64,000 nucleotides of DNA from Salinibacterium sp. NK8237 (GTDB taxonomy: Bacteria; Actinomycetota; Actinomycetes; Actinomycetales; Microbacteriaceae), in assembly GCF_015864955.1 (NCBI RefSeq), contig NZ_JADYWE010000001.1, positions 1 through 64,000 on the forward strand. The letters are read 5' to 3'. The notes below the pieces were generated by a model. That model did not search any database. It had not been told where the DNA came from and saw nothing but the letters and a program-made list of their open reading frames with translations. Positions 35,178 to 44,621 of this stretch are shown piece by piece (positions within the stretch are counted from its first letter, which is position 1; each line of letters opens with the position of its first letter). The position numbers and the translations under genes were made by a program.

Positions 35178-38014
35178 GGTGCGGTCGGCTTTCCGCCAGC
35201 GAGAAGACGCTCTGCCCACCCAGAAAGCCGCGAGCGGTCGATCTTGGAGTTGTGACGGATGTCCGTCGGAAGCTGAGGAACGACGAGCACGGCGACCAGA
35301 GGAAGCGCGGTGCTCGCGCGCACTGCTGCTGTCAGCTCGGGGCTGGCAAGGCCGGGGCGCTTGGCCGCGGGAATGGTTTCGACGACCGCGACGGCCTGGC
35401 GCAATCCGTGTGGACCAACTCCAACCACGGCGGCACGGCGAACGGCCGAGACAACTTCAACGTCTTGTTCCGCGCCAACCGGAGCAACCGGCCCCGTCGC
35501 GCTCACAATCACGTGGGGGAGTCGGCCTTCGACCCAGAGGCGGCCGGTCTCGTCGAGGTGACCGACGTCGCCTGTGCGATGCCAGCGTGCGGGCGGGCTA
35601 GCCGGAACGTTCGTTGAGTCACGTGCCTCGTCAGTATCCGGAGTCGCAGCGTCAGTAGACGTAACAGTGGACCCATCCGCGGAGACGGCGGAAGCGGCAT
35701 CCGTCTCGACCGAAGTCTCACGAGCAGCGGCGCGATCGGTGAGCCACAGGCGATCGTAGTGATCCTTGAGGTGCGGCGCTGAGACGATGATCTCGCCAAG
35801 AACCCCGGGCTCAGTGCTCGGTGTTCCGGTCGCGGCGCCGTCGGAGTCGAGCGCGCTGATGCGAATGAGGTTCTCGCCGATCGGTGTTCCCACGCACACG
35901 CCAGTATGCGCACCACCGGCGGCGGCACGGATGCCGTCGAGCGTGATGTCCGTCACCAAGAGACATTCGGTCATGCCGTACGGGGAGTGCGGTGTTGCGT
36001 TCGGCATGATGGTGGCTGCCGAGGCGAGCAGTTCTGCGCCGATCGGTGCCCCAGTTGAGAGGAAGGTGTGCACGCGCTCGAGTTCGCTGCGGTCGTGATC
36101 GGTGAGATCTCCCGCGGTTGCCACGACATTGAGGATCGAGGCGGGGGAGAGGAACACCATGCTGCCCCCGGATGCTTCCACTGCGGCCGCGACAGCGCGG
36201 GCGGTGAGAGTGCGGGGAGACGAGACATCCATCGCAGGGGTCACGGATCGCGTGCCGAGTGCCGGACCCAGCAGGGCAAACGGAGCGAATCCGGTTACGA
36301 GCCCGGTGTCGGCGGTGACTTCGAAGTGGCGCGCAAGCACGTCCCGCAGAGCAGAAAGCTGGCCGTGACGGTAGACCACACCCTTGGCCGGGCCGGTGGA
36401 GCCTGAGGTGAAGAGGATCGCTGCGTCATCCTCAGCCCGCGGTTCGGCGGGGAGGGCTGTGTTGGCGCCGAGCGTGATGAGGTCGCGCAGGCTGTACGAG
36501 ACTCCGAGCGTTGCGGCGGAAACCTTGGGCAGTCGCGCGGTGGAGATGCGCACTCCGGGCCAACCGAGCGTGCGGGCGGCGGTGAGGCCGGGGGCTTCGC
36601 CGATGATGAAGTCGGGCCACGATCCGCGCACGGCACGGGTGAGTCCCTTGACGCCGAGGCCGGCATCCGCGACGACGATGATGGCGCCGATGCGCAGGCA
36701 GGCGTAGACCACTGCGGTGAGTGTCGGCCCGGGCGGGACGAGCAACGAGACCCGCTGACCCTTCTTCACACCGATCGCGGTGAGGCCGGCGGCGATATGA
36801 CTCACGCGGTCGGAGAGCTGTCGCCAGCTGACCTGCTGAGGACCACGTTGCCCGCGCGTCGACATGTCGATCACGGCCGTGGTGGTGTCGTCGGCGCGTT
36901 CATCAAGGTTGCGCCAGAGCGGCACGAAGCTCGAATCGTCGGCGTCGGCGTCGGCGGAGGCGGATGCTGCAGCGAACGCTTCCCGGGGCGTCGGCGAGGC
37001 CGAGCCCGGGTTCGCGAGACTCGCAGCATTGTCGCCGAGCCAGGTCAGCACCGAGTCGGCGTACGGAACGTCTTCGGCAACGAGGTGGCCGGCACCCTCA
37101 AAGCGGTGGACGTTCGCGTGCGGGAGGCGTTCGATGAGGTCGTCGAGGTAGTAGTCGCTGAAGATCGGATCGCGCGGACCCCACAGCATGAGCGCCGGCA
37201 GGTCGAGCGTGGCCACAGCGGTGGCGATCCGGTCGAGTTCGCTATAGCTTTCGTGGTTGGCGTCGACGGGGATGTCGGCAACGAAGCCGCCGATTCCGCC
37301 ACGACGTGCTGCCGTGCGGTACGGCGCGCGGTACGCATCCTTCACCGCCGGGTCGAGCGAATCGGTCGTGAGTGCGAGCGTGGTCTCCAAGAACGCGGTG
37401 GTGCGCACGGTGGATGCCGCCAGCATTCCACGGGCGCGCGCCAGCCGCAGCGGCGCGGGGATTGGCTTGCCTGCCTCGTGGTGCACGGCGGTGTTCAACA
37501 GCATGACGCCCGAGAGCTGGGCCGGGTGATCGACTGCCCACCCGAGCGAAACGACACCGCCCCAGTCGTGCCCAAGCGAAATAACGGGGCCGGTAAGCGA
37601 AAGTGCGTCGGTGAAGGCGGTCAGATCGGCGACCCGCTGCGCGAGTGGACGATGGATGCCGGTGCGCTCAGAGAAGCCCATGTCGAGCTGGTCGACGGCG
37701 ATGATCCGCCACGCGGGCGCCGCAACCCTAGACCCGTCGCCAGCCCCATCCGCAGCCCCAGCTTCAGCAGCCTGCACCGATTGCGTCAGCAGTTCGCGCC
37801 AGTAGTACGACCAGGTCGGGTTGCCGTGGACGGCCAAGACAGTGCCGGCAACGGGCACGCCGAGGCGAGCCAACTCGTCGCCGGTGTCGAGGTAGTGCCA
37901 GTCGCGGGTGAGTCCCGCATCCAGACCACTTCCGGGTACAGCGGTAACTCGGCTGAAGCGCGGGTCGAGCCCGGGCAGGTCGTGCGGCGGGCGGGAAGCG
38001 GCTTCAGTCACCAT
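35174..38014 (-). CDS. oleBC: Fused OleB (beta-lactone decarboxylase) and OleC (beta-lactone synthetase)
   Basis: 946 residues. Residues about 30-330 are an alpha/beta hydrolase of the haloalkane-dehalogenase type: VHGNPTWSYYWREL, nucleophile Asp150 in LGHDWGGVVSLGWA, and a C-terminal His in FEGAGHLVAEDVP. Residues about 390-940 are an AMP-dependent ligase with ILFTSGSTGPAKGVVYRHGQ and HRTGDVGHLDETGRLWVEGR. OleC cyclises the beta-hydroxy acid to a beta-lactone and OleB removes CO2 to give a cis-olefin. The fused arrangement is known from actinobacteria such as Micrococcus. An acidic Thr/Ser/Asp insert (about 760-800) is unusual. ATG at 38014 overlaps oleA. Confidence 0.92.
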   Translation of the reverse strand: MVTEAASRPPHDLPGLDPRFSRVTAVPGSGLDAGLTRDWHYLDTGDELARLGVPVAGTVLAVHGNPTWSYYWRELLTQSVQAAEAGAADGAGDGSRVAAPAWRIIAVDQLDMGFSERTGIHRPLAQRVADLTAFTDALSLTGPVISLGHDWGGVVSLGWAVDHPAQLSGVMLLNTAVHHEAGKPIPAPLRLARARGMLAASTVRTTAFLETTLALTTDSLDPAVKDAYRAPYRTAARRGGIGGFVADIPVDANHESYSELDRIATAVATLDLPALMLWGPRDPIFSDYYLDDLIERLPHANVHRFEGAGHLVAEDVPYADSVLTWLGDNAASLANPGSASPTPREAFAAASASADADADDSSFVPLWRNLDERADDTTTAVIDMSTRGQRGPQQVSWRQLSDRVSHIAAGLTAIGVKKGQRVSLLVPPGPTLTAVVYACLRIGAIIVVADAGLGVKGLTRAVRGSWPDFIIGEAPGLTAARTLGWPGVRISTARLPKVSAATLGVSYSLRDLITLGANTALPAEPRAEDDAAILFTSGSTGPAKGVVYRHGQLSALRDVLARHFEVTADTGLVTGFAPFALLGPALGTRSVTPAMDVSSPRTLTARAVAAAVEASGGSMVFLSPASILNVVATAGDLTDHDRSELERVHTFLSTGAPIGAELLASAATIMPNATPHSPYGMTECLLVTDITLDGIRAAAGGAHTGVCVGTPIGENLIRISALDSDGAATGTPSTEPGVLGEIIVSAPHLKDHYDRLWLTDRAAARETSVETDAASAVSADGSTVTSTDAATPDTDEARDSTNVPASPPARWHRTGDVGHLDETGRLWVEGRLPHVIVSATGPVAPVGAEQDVEVVSAVRRAAVVGVGPHGLRQAVAVVETIPAAKRPGLASPELTAAVRASTALPLVAVLVVPQLPTDIRHNSKIDRSRLSGWAERLLAGGKPTAP

Positions 38015-39030
38015 GCGAGCTCCATCATTGCGGTGTTGAGGCCGGAACCCACGCCCACCAGGAGAACGCGGTCGCCCTTCTTGAGCGACCCTTGGGCTTC
38101 ATCAAGCGTGATGGGAATCGACGCGGGGCCAACGTTGCCGTATTGCGGGAAGGTGGTGGGCACGCGATCGCGGTCGAGTTTTGCTGCCTTGACGATCGCG
38201 TTGGTGTGTACCGACGACACCTGGTGCGTGACGTAGAGATCCATTGCGGACCAGTCCCATTCGGTGGATGCTTCTTTCCACGCCGAAACGACGAGGTCGA
38301 GGCCACCTTTGAGCAGTGCTTTCGCGTCGGTGAACATACCGTCGACGCTGCCGACACAGAGTTCGTGGAACTGGGTTGCCGCGCGGGTGACTCCACCGAG
38401 AATCGGATGCCCGGCCGGGTGTTCGTCGGTGCGTCCGAGTACGGCAGCAGCAGCTCCGGAACCGAGCGTGAGCGAGGCAAATTCACTCATGAAGCCGTCA
38501 CGATCGGAATCCTGCTTCAGCAGGCGGTCGATGGTGTTGGTTTGGATGTCGTCGGCGTCTTCGCCATTGACGATGATCGCGTAGCGAATCTGGCCCGACT
38601 CGATCATGTTCGCGGCAAGGTTCATCCCGCTGACAAAACCGAGACATGCGTTCGCGACGTCGAAGTTGATGGCCGAGCTGGGCAGGCCGAGGCCGTGGTG
38701 CAGGCGCACCGCTACCGAGGGCTCAAGGTGCTTGCGGCTGACCGACGTATTAATGAGGAGGCCGACTTCAGAGGCATCCACACCAGCTTCGGCTAGCGCG
38801 CGTTGACCCGCCGAGACGGTGGCATCGTCGGATGTTTCACCGGCAGCCCAGTTGCGACGCTCGAGCACGCCGGCCACCCGTTGAAGAAGTCTGCTGGGCA
38901 GCGCGAGGCGCGAAAACGCCGGGGCGAGACGCGTCTCAAGGTCTTCTGATGTGGTTACCCGGCTGGGTAGTGTGCTCGCGACCGACAACAGGGAAACATT
39001 GTTGAAGCGCGTGTTGGCATTTCCGGCCAC
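38008..39030 (-). CDS. oleA: OleA, acyl-CoA condensing thiolase (head-to-head)
   Basis: 340 residues, KAS III/thiolase fold. The active-site Cys129 lies in FDVANACLGF, Glu103 in SRKHLEPS matches the OleA catalytic base, and THQVSS and FPQYGNVGPAS supply His and Asn. OleA joins two acyl-CoAs by Claisen condensation to a 2-alkyl-3-keto acid, the first step to long-chain olefins. GTG at 39030 has GGAGG 4 bases upstream. It leads the operon with overlapping starts to oleBC and oleD. Confidence 0.92.
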   Translation of the reverse strand: MAGNANTRFNNVSLLSVASTLPSRVTTSEDLETRLAPAFSRLALPSRLLQRVAGVLERRNWAAGETSDDATVSAGQRALAEAGVDASEVGLLINTSVSRKHLEPSVAVRLHHGLGLPSSAINFDVANACLGFVSGMNLAANMIESGQIRYAIIVNGEDADDIQTNTIDRLLKQDSDRDGFMSEFASLTLGSGAAAAVLGRTDEHPAGHPILGGVTRAATQFHELCVGSVDGMFTDAKALLKGGLDLVVSAWKEASTEWDWSAMDLYVTHQVSSVHTNAIVKAAKLDRDRVPTTFPQYGNVGPASIPITLDEAQGSLKKGDRVLLVGVGSGLNTAMMELAW

Positions 39031-39166
39031 GGAACCTCCGTCGAGCGAGCCCCGCGGGCTCAGTAAGCAAGAGGCCTAGTTTACGCCAGTTGGCTGAGCC
39101 TTGCCTTCTGGTAGCGCGAGCGGAGTTCGCGCGTGTCGCGAGACAGTCGGCGGATGAGGACGCGAA

Positions 39167-39781
39167 CTAGAATTTGTTCTGCAGTTCACAGACGACATCT
39201 GCCTCGATCGACGTGCCGTCTTCGAAGGCGCCGGCAAAGCGAACTTCGACGATGTCGCGGCTTCCATCGGGCGTTCTCTCGCTGATCTCTGTCAACGTCG
39301 AGATGGTGCCGTTGGCGTTGTTGCCGACCCCAGCGGCCGCCTCTTGGTCACGGAATCGGAAGCTCTCCTCGTTGAGCGCGATGTAGTTCATCAGCATGTC
39401 TTCGTGGGCGTCGACGTTGTCGATGCCGATGATGGTGGCAATGTCGCCGTCATTGAGGTCTCCCACGTCTTCGGCGCCGAACCCGCGGCTGATCTCGCAG
39501 TCGCCAGTGAAGTCCGGAAACTCGACGCCGTTGATGCGCAGCGTGGCGTTGCCGACATCGTCGGTGCTGAAGCCGGCGGTAGCGGGCTCGTCTGTCGTTC
39601 CCTCGTCACCCGTGGTCTCATCCGCTGTCGTCGTTTCCTCAGTCGTGGTGGAGTCTGCGGGGTCGGCGGCGGGGGAGCACGCCGCGAGCGTGGCACTGAC
39701 AGCGAGAACGATTGCCGCGAGCCGTGCTTTGCGCGCCCAGAGAACGGAAAAGGGCATGAGGGATGAGTGCGCAGTTGTCAT
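39167..39781 (-). CDS. Secreted lipoprotein of unknown function
   Basis: 204 residues. A basic N-terminus, hydrophobic stretch and lipobox LAAC (Cys at about 35) mark an exported lipoprotein; a Thr/Glu/Asp-rich linker (about 40-68) precedes a globular domain with two cysteines (CEIS and VVCEL) that may pair. Similar small lipoproteins with a central 'inge.f' beta-strand start (LRINGVEF) occur in actinobacteria. ATG at 39781 is 77 bases from the divergent LuxR gene. Confidence 0.8.
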   Translation of the reverse strand: MTTAHSSLMPFSVLWARKARLAAIVLAVSATLAACSPAADPADSTTTEETTTADETTGDEGTTDEPATAGFSTDDVGNATLRINGVEFPDFTGDCEISRGFGAEDVGDLNDGDIATIIGIDNVDAHEDMLMNYIALNEESFRFRDQEAAAGVGNNANGTISTLTEISERTPDGSRDIVEVRFAGAFEDGTSIEADVVCELQNKF

Positions 39782-39858
39782 GAGATCAAGGTTCCTCGCC
39801 GGCAGAGTGGTTGTGCAATAGGTCTTTCGGCGTAGCCGCGCGGGTAGGGTATTTGAGC

Positions 39859-40905
39859 ATGGGACTCAGCGATTCTGATGCGCAAGCTGTCCTGCGAGTT
39901 GCCAGTCGGCTTACGCAGCATCCGCCCCTCGAATTTGCGGATGTGCTTGAGGCTGTGCGCGAAGTCATCGACTGCGACAGTGCATCCTTCAATGACATGG
40001 TGCTGGCCACCCGCGATTTTAGGTACGTGATTTCGCCCGCCACCGAGATTGTCAAAGCGACCCGGCTCAAGCCCGAGTACGACAAGTACTTTCACCAGCA
40101 TCCGCTGAACGCGGCCGCGAACTCCGCGCGCGGGCTCGGTGCTATCCGCTTCTGTGATGTTGTGGGCGGCGCGGATGTCACCACCACCGACCTGTACCGC
40201 CATTTCTATGGCCCGTTCGGTGTGCGTTTTCAGTTGGTGACGCAGTTGCCGTCGCCACCGGATGTTTTGGTCGCTTATGCCCTGAACCGTAGCGAGCAGA
40301 TGGGGGAGTTTAGCGATCGCGACGTTGCTGTCATGAGCGCCTTGAGTGGTCATCTCGCGATGCACCACCGTTCTTCGCTCGACGCTGAGCGTTCCCGCCT
40401 CGTGGATGCGGAGATGGATCGCTACGCCTGGGCGGTCGTGTCGGTGCGCTCGGATGGCGTGGTGGAGGCGTCTTCGTCAACGGTGTTGGATGCCGGAGCC
40501 CGGGTTCCCGACAGCCTCGCGTCAATCATTGCCGACACCGCGCGAGCGCCGGGCAACGATTCTCGTCACGATGTGATCATCGGCACGCACCGGTGGCAGT
40601 GCATCGTGCATCCGGTGCGGCTCGGCCCCACGGTGCTGCTGCTGCGCCGGCAACAGGATGTCGCAGCGGACACTAACGCGCTCTTGGTGGCAGGCCTCAC
40701 CCCTCGTCAGGCCGAAGTGCTGCTCACCCTCGCGCGCACCGGAGGTTCGAACAACGAGCTCGCGCGCGAACTAAGCATGTCGGAGTCGACCGTGAAGAAG
40801 CACCTCGAAGGAGTGTTTCGGGTGCTGCAGGTGACGAGCCGGGCGGCGGCGGTGCTGAGGTTGCGCGAGCTTGCGGATCCGGGATCGGGAACCCTGCGAA
40901 ACTAG
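39859..40905 (+). CDS. LuxR-family transcriptional regulator
   Basis: 348 residues. The C-terminal HTH is TPRQAEVLLTLARTGGSNNELARELSMSESTVKKHLEGVFRVLQVTSRAAAVL, a LuxR/NarL DNA-binding domain; the first 270 residues are a GAF-like sensor without a recognisable ligand motif. TAGGGT at 39845-39850 lies 8 bases before the ATG, so the transcript is probably leaderless. A rearranged relic of the same gene is at 33810. Neighbours give no clear target. Confidence 0.88.
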   Translation: MGLSDSDAQAVLRVASRLTQHPPLEFADVLEAVREVIDCDSASFNDMVLATRDFRYVISPATEIVKATRLKPEYDKYFHQHPLNAAANSARGLGAIRFCDVVGGADVTTTDLYRHFYGPFGVRFQLVTQLPSPPDVLVAYALNRSEQMGEFSDRDVAVMSALSGHLAMHHRSSLDAERSRLVDAEMDRYAWAVVSVRSDGVVEASSSTVLDAGARVPDSLASIIADTARAPGNDSRHDVIIGTHRWQCIVHPVRLGPTVLLLRRQQDVAADTNALLVAGLTPRQAEVLLTLARTGGSNNELARELSMSESTVKKHLEGVFRVLQVTSRAAAVLRLRELADPGSGTLRN

Positions 40906-40936
40906 CGCCTCTGCCGCTAAAGGATGCTGACGCGTC

Positions 40937-41458
40937 CTATGAAGTCGTGCCGAGATACTCCGTAGACGCGCTTCGGACGTTCGCAATGCGCTCTTTCAAA
41001 CCGGGAATGTATTCATCTGGATTCTCGCCGATCGTGTCGAGGTGAGTGCCGATAACGGAGACGAGCTTGCCGATAGCCTCCTCGAATAGTTCGCGGGTTC
41101 GTTCTACATCCTGACTCATGTGGATGTCTGTCTCCGGTCCGTCCCAGATTTCAGACCATTTGCCGAAGAACTGGTGGGCGAGGCTATTTCGCTCGGCAAC
41201 AGCGCGCGTGAGTAGCGCCTCCAGTTGAGGGTCGCTTACTAGCGTTCGAAGCGCCGCGACAATTGTGCCCATAGTCGATGTTGAGAGCGTCTCTACTGCA
41301 CGTTCGAGTTCGTCTTCTGAAGTGAAGTCCTTAGCGACTGTGCGATTTGCTGTCACTAGAATTCGTAGCCAATATTCCAACGCTTGGGCGCCGTGCATGG
41401 CCCGTCCATAGGCTGCGAACACAGCATCGGTGGAGTAATCAGGGTCGCTGGCAGACAT
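40937..41458 (-). CDS. HEPN-like helical protein
   Basis: 173 residues, all-helical, acidic. AERNSLAHQFFG contains Arg-x4-His with Asn after the Arg, the catalytic motif of HEPN ribonucleases common in toxin-antitoxin and defence systems. The gene is divergent from an HNH nuclease with 156 bases between. It has no obvious partner antitoxin next to it. Other short-chain helical families can show RN...H by chance, so HEPN is a candidate assignment. Confidence 0.6.
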   Translation of the reverse strand: MSASDPDYSTDAVFAAYGRAMHGAQALEYWLRILVTANRTVAKDFTSEDELERAVETLSTSTMGTIVAALRTLVSDPQLEALLTRAVAERNSLAHQFFGKWSEIWDGPETDIHMSQDVERTRELFEEAIGKLVSVIGTHLDTIGENPDEYIPGLKERIANVRSASTEYLGTTS

Positions 41459-41614
41459 ACATGGAGACTATCGATGAAACCGAACGGCACATTAGATCGA
41501 TTCACCCCGAGCCTGCGCAGTCGTCAATGTCACAGCCCTGGAGTGAGAAAGAATTCGACGTAGATCGTAGCCGTTCGAACTGGTGCTGTTAGGGCTACGT
41601 GTCAACAGCCAATT

Positions 41615-42229
41615 ATGCTCGACCGTATGGTCAACTCTGCGGTGTTTAGATTCGCGATGCCGAAGGCTGTGCGCATTACAAGTCGTTCCTCAAGCATCAC
41701 CAACTCCTTCGTAAACGGCATCATTCCTGCGATACCGCCGACAAAAGCACAGGTCGAGGAGGCACTGCTAGTGCTTGATATGGAGGACATAGTTGTGTGC
41801 GCTTATTGCGGGGACCCGGGAACGGAATGGGACCATCTGCGCCCGCTCGTTGTTGACAAGCAACCCACTGGTTACATCTCAGAGATCCAAAACCTCGTGC
41901 CTGCGTGCGGAAAATGCAACCAGAGCAAGGGTAATAAGCCGTGGCGAATATGGATGTTTAGCTCGGCCCGATTATCGCCTGCCACGCGCGGCGTGTCGAG
42001 ACTCGAAGAACGGGCGGACCGTCTGGCTGCCTATGAATCGTGGGGCACCCCGACGTTTATTGACTTCGCGTCGCTTGCTGGCCGGGAACTTTGGGCCGAC
42101 CACTGGCGGAACCACGCGACGATACTCGCCGCAATGAGACATGCAGAACTTACTGCCGATTTAATTCGCTTGAAGGTTGCGTCTTCGAGGGCTGGCAACG
42201 AGTCTCCGGCGGTGTTCCCAATGGAGTGA
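41615..42229 (+). CDS. HNH endonuclease
   Basis: 204 residues. VCAYCGDPGTEWDHLRPLVVD then NLVPACGKCNQSKGNKPW is a complete zinc-supported HNH nuclease: two CxxC pairs, the DH catalytic dyad and the NLV..C..CN.SKG block. Small proteins of this type occur in defence islands, as homing-type nucleases and as restriction components. The start may be ATG 41615 or 41627; neither has a strong ribosome site. It reads visibly AT-richer than the core genes. Confidence 0.8.
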   Translation: MLDRMVNSAVFRFAMPKAVRITSRSSSITNSFVNGIIPAIPPTKAQVEEALLVLDMEDIVVCAYCGDPGTEWDHLRPLVVDKQPTGYISEIQNLVPACGKCNQSKGNKPWRIWMFSSARLSPATRGVSRLEERADRLAAYESWGTPTFIDFASLAGRELWADHWRNHATILAAMRHAELTADLIRLKVASSRAGNESPAVFPME

Positions 42230-42284
42230 AAACGTCCAAATTCCGTGCTCGTTGGTTCGAAAACCTATTGGGGTCTGTAACTGA

Positions 42285-42895
42285 CTACGCGTCGCGCGGC
42301 TCAGGATCGGCGACGATCTCGGGCGAGAGCATCCGCCGCTTCGTGAGGGCAGCTTCTGCCACCAGAATGCCCAGCACGACCGCGGCACCGATGGCGAAGA
42401 GCAACAGCAAGAGTCCGAAGTCGGATTCGGGCGCTAGCACTTCGCCGGACTCGGTTTGCCAGGACCAGAGGGCGCGCAGCGAGCCGAGCATGAGGCCGGT
42501 CATGATGACGAGGGTGACCCGGCGGCGGTTCTTCAGGAGCCACTGCGGGCCCGAGACGAAGAGGCCCAGGCCGACGATGGCGCCGATCGCGAAGGCGCCG
42601 AGGTAGCCGAAGTTGCGGTCGTTCACAGCAGCGAGGGTGGGTGCGTACATGCCGAGGATCAGCAGGAGGTAAGAGCTCGAAACTCCGGGGAGCACGAGGG
42701 CGCAGACCGCGAGGGCCGCAGCGAGCGAGACAATGATGAGGGTCGGATCCGCATCCCCGCCACGCGGCAAGCCCGTGAGCGCAGCGGCGACACCGGCCGC
42801 CAGGAGGCCGATCAGAACCTCGGGGAACGTCCAACGTCCGCCAATCATGCGGGCCGGAACGATGAGGGATGCAGCGATGAGGCCGGCCGACAGGA
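42285..42895 (-). pseudogene. 5'-truncated duplicate of the DUF368 transporter gene
   Basis: The frame encodes the last 187 residues of a DUF368 protein and is nearly identical to the C-terminal 60% of the full gene at 44787-45737 (same ending PEIVADPEPRDA). DNA similarity stops near 42895, before the N-terminal half with its first membrane helices and the DUF368 signature. An ATG at 42848 would make a fragment, unlikely to transport. Confidence 0.85.
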
Positions 42896-42997
42896 AGTCG
42901 CGCGCTTCATGCCGGAGCTATCGTCGTCTCTGCCGGGGGATTGATAGCGATCGGGTTCGTGATTTTCGGTTAGTCATCATCTCGGCTACTGAACGGT

Positions 42998-43738
42998 TTA
43001 GAGGTCGCGCGTTTTTTCGATAATCGTTGCGGGGTCTGCGCATGCGCCGACAACGATAGCCATGTCGAGAACTCCGGTGAGCGCCTTGACCGGTGCCGCC
43101 GGTTCGAGACGGGCCTGTAGCGCCTGCAGCAGGTTGGCGAGCGCTGCACTGTCATGGGTCACGCCGAATGGCAGTTGGATCATTCCAGGCCGAGTTCCGT
43201 CAGCGAGAGCCGCGAATTGGTGGATGCGCGCTGCGGCTTTCGGGGTGTCTGCCGTATCGCGCACCGCGACGGCGTCGCGCAGGCCGATAGTGAGTTCGAT
43301 GCCGTGGAGTCCAGCCCTGAGGAGCGCGCGACCGGCTACGCCGCGCACACGGGGCGCCGCTTTGGAGAGTAAAGCGTCTTGATCGTCCTTGGCGAATACG
43401 CCCGTGATTTCTTCGAAAGGCACTGTGGTGTCACCGCGAACGACAATCCCTGTGGGGGTTATCGCGATTACCGCCCCGTTTGCGCCGTGGGAACGTTGAG
43501 CTGCACGACGGATGAGGAGAAGACGGACGAGGAATAGCGCCGCGAGAACGAGCAGCACGATCGCGCCAGCGGTAAGAGTGGGCCGCGTGGCGGCAGCTCC
43601 GGGCGGGAAGACGATTAATGAGGCCGCGGCCAACAGCGCGAGGCCAGAAAATGAGAAAAACAGGCGACGCCACGATGTGCTGATTTCTCGGATCCGTGCG
43701 GGTGAAGCGGTCAGCTCGTATTCGGGATCGCCTCTCAT
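42998..43738 (-). CDS. Membrane protein with two N-terminal helices and PH-like domain
   Basis: 246 residues. Two hydrophobic helices (LFFSFSGLALLAAASLIVF and LTAGAIVLLVLAALFLVRLLLI) form a hairpin near the N-terminus, followed by a cytoplasmic domain starting IAITPTGIVVRGDTTVPFEEITGVF, the strand pattern of bacterial PH-like domains. Function unknown. ATG 43738 lacks a ribosome site. The C-terminus IIEKTRDL ends just inside the rearranged region. Confidence 0.7.
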   Translation of the reverse strand: MRGDPEYELTASPARIREISTSWRRLFFSFSGLALLAAASLIVFPPGAAATRPTLTAGAIVLLVLAALFLVRLLLIRRAAQRSHGANGAVIAITPTGIVVRGDTTVPFEEITGVFAKDDQDALLSKAAPRVRGVAGRALLRAGLHGIELTIGLRDAVAVRDTADTPKAAARIHQFAALADGTRPGMIQLPFGVTHDSAALANLLQALQARLEPAAPVKALTGVLDMAIVVGACADPATIIEKTRDL

Positions 43739-43935
43739 CGTGGACTGCTAAACAGCAGCAGATGGTCGGTCGAAACGCGGCATCTGACAATGTCAGGGTG
43801 AGCCGCCCAAGAGTGAGCGATGCTCGGGGTTACCATTCAACAACCTTAGCCTGTGGGGCTAACGCCGAATTGAAATTATGAGTGGGTTTCTGTCGGGAGC
43901 TTTACAGAAGACTAACTATCCAAAGGGAGATGTGC

Positions 43936-44496
43936 ATGGTTGATGAATTCTTCATCTCGAGAGCTATTGTCGCGCGGTATCCTGCTGCCCCTACGACGAT
44001 TGACGATCCTCGAATTTCCGTTGACAACGCGCGCGAATTTCGCGTCGCGGGCGACCGCGACTCCGAGAACGGGTTCATCGTCGACGATGCCGGCGTCTTC
44101 CGCCACGCTCAATGGATTTCGGGCAAAGGTCCTTCTCTAGGTTTTTCGACGAATTCTCTGCGAGCGGTGGAGATGACTTTGATTTTGCTCGATCTCGCAC
44201 CGTCGCTCCATAAGGGTTTTGGAGTAAGTTGGCGACACCCATCGCTGAGCGGCGGCGAGCTCTCTCCCGCATACACGGTTACGAGCACTGAGGATTCTAC
44301 GACGGTAACGTGGAATGAGGGTTCTCTATGGATGCTGGAGCAGGGCACAGGATCATGGATTAGAGCATTGGCTGGCTGGCTGCCGTACACGATCGATGAA
44401 ATTTTCGAGTCGAGAACTAACCCACCAGGTGTGGTGGGGTTGGTGCCGTATCGAAATTTTGAACGTATTTCCCATGACGAGGCTTTGAGGGATTGA
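43936..44496 (+). CDS. Unrecognised soluble protein, possibly an immunity protein
   Basis: 186 residues, no signal or membrane segment. The middle (NGFIVDDAGVFRHAQWISG..LGFSTNSLRAVEMTLILLDLAPSL) recalls Imm61-type immunity proteins, where a short sheet reading of a 'device' domain precedes a helix, but the match is weak. GGGAGA lies 5 bases before ATG 43936. It is AT-rich by eye and is followed by an overlapping 41-residue frame, suggesting a translated pair. Treat the family as a guess. Confidence 0.5.
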   Translation: MVDEFFISRAIVARYPAAPTTIDDPRISVDNAREFRVAGDRDSENGFIVDDAGVFRHAQWISGKGPSLGFSTNSLRAVEMTLILLDLAPSLHKGFGVSWRHPSLSGGELSPAYTVTSTEDSTTVTWNEGSLWMLEQGTGSWIRALAGWLPYTIDEIFESRTNPPGVVGLVPYRNFERISHDEALRD

Positions 44497-44621
44497 TGAC
44501 TGAGAAAGACATGCCTGCACCGCTGTACTCGTGGTTTGAGCCGAAGAAAGACCCGGCGAGCGGTGCCGTCCTTGTCGGGGAGGCGGCGGCGATGGTTGGT
44601 TTTGATCCGGCGTTTCCTTGA
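44496..44621 (+). CDS. 41-residue coupled open frame
   Basis: ATG at 44496 overlaps the previous stop (TGATG), so translation would be coupled. The peptide (MTEKDMPAPLYSWFEPKKDP and on to MVGFDPAFP) resembles the start of a longer protein cut short. 44622-44786 contains nothing recognisable. It may be a truncated second gene of an immunity or toxin cassette. Confidence 0.4.
   Translation: MTEKDMPAPLYSWFEPKKDPASGAVLVGEAAAMVGFDPAFP

Noticed and set aside
36797..38236. 479-codon plus-strand open frame
   Set aside because: Antisense to the OleB part of oleBC, which carries all catalytic residues in the other strand.
40331..40576. Extra small genes inside the LuxR gene
   Set aside because: Shadow frames of a gene with complete HTH and conserved sensor region.
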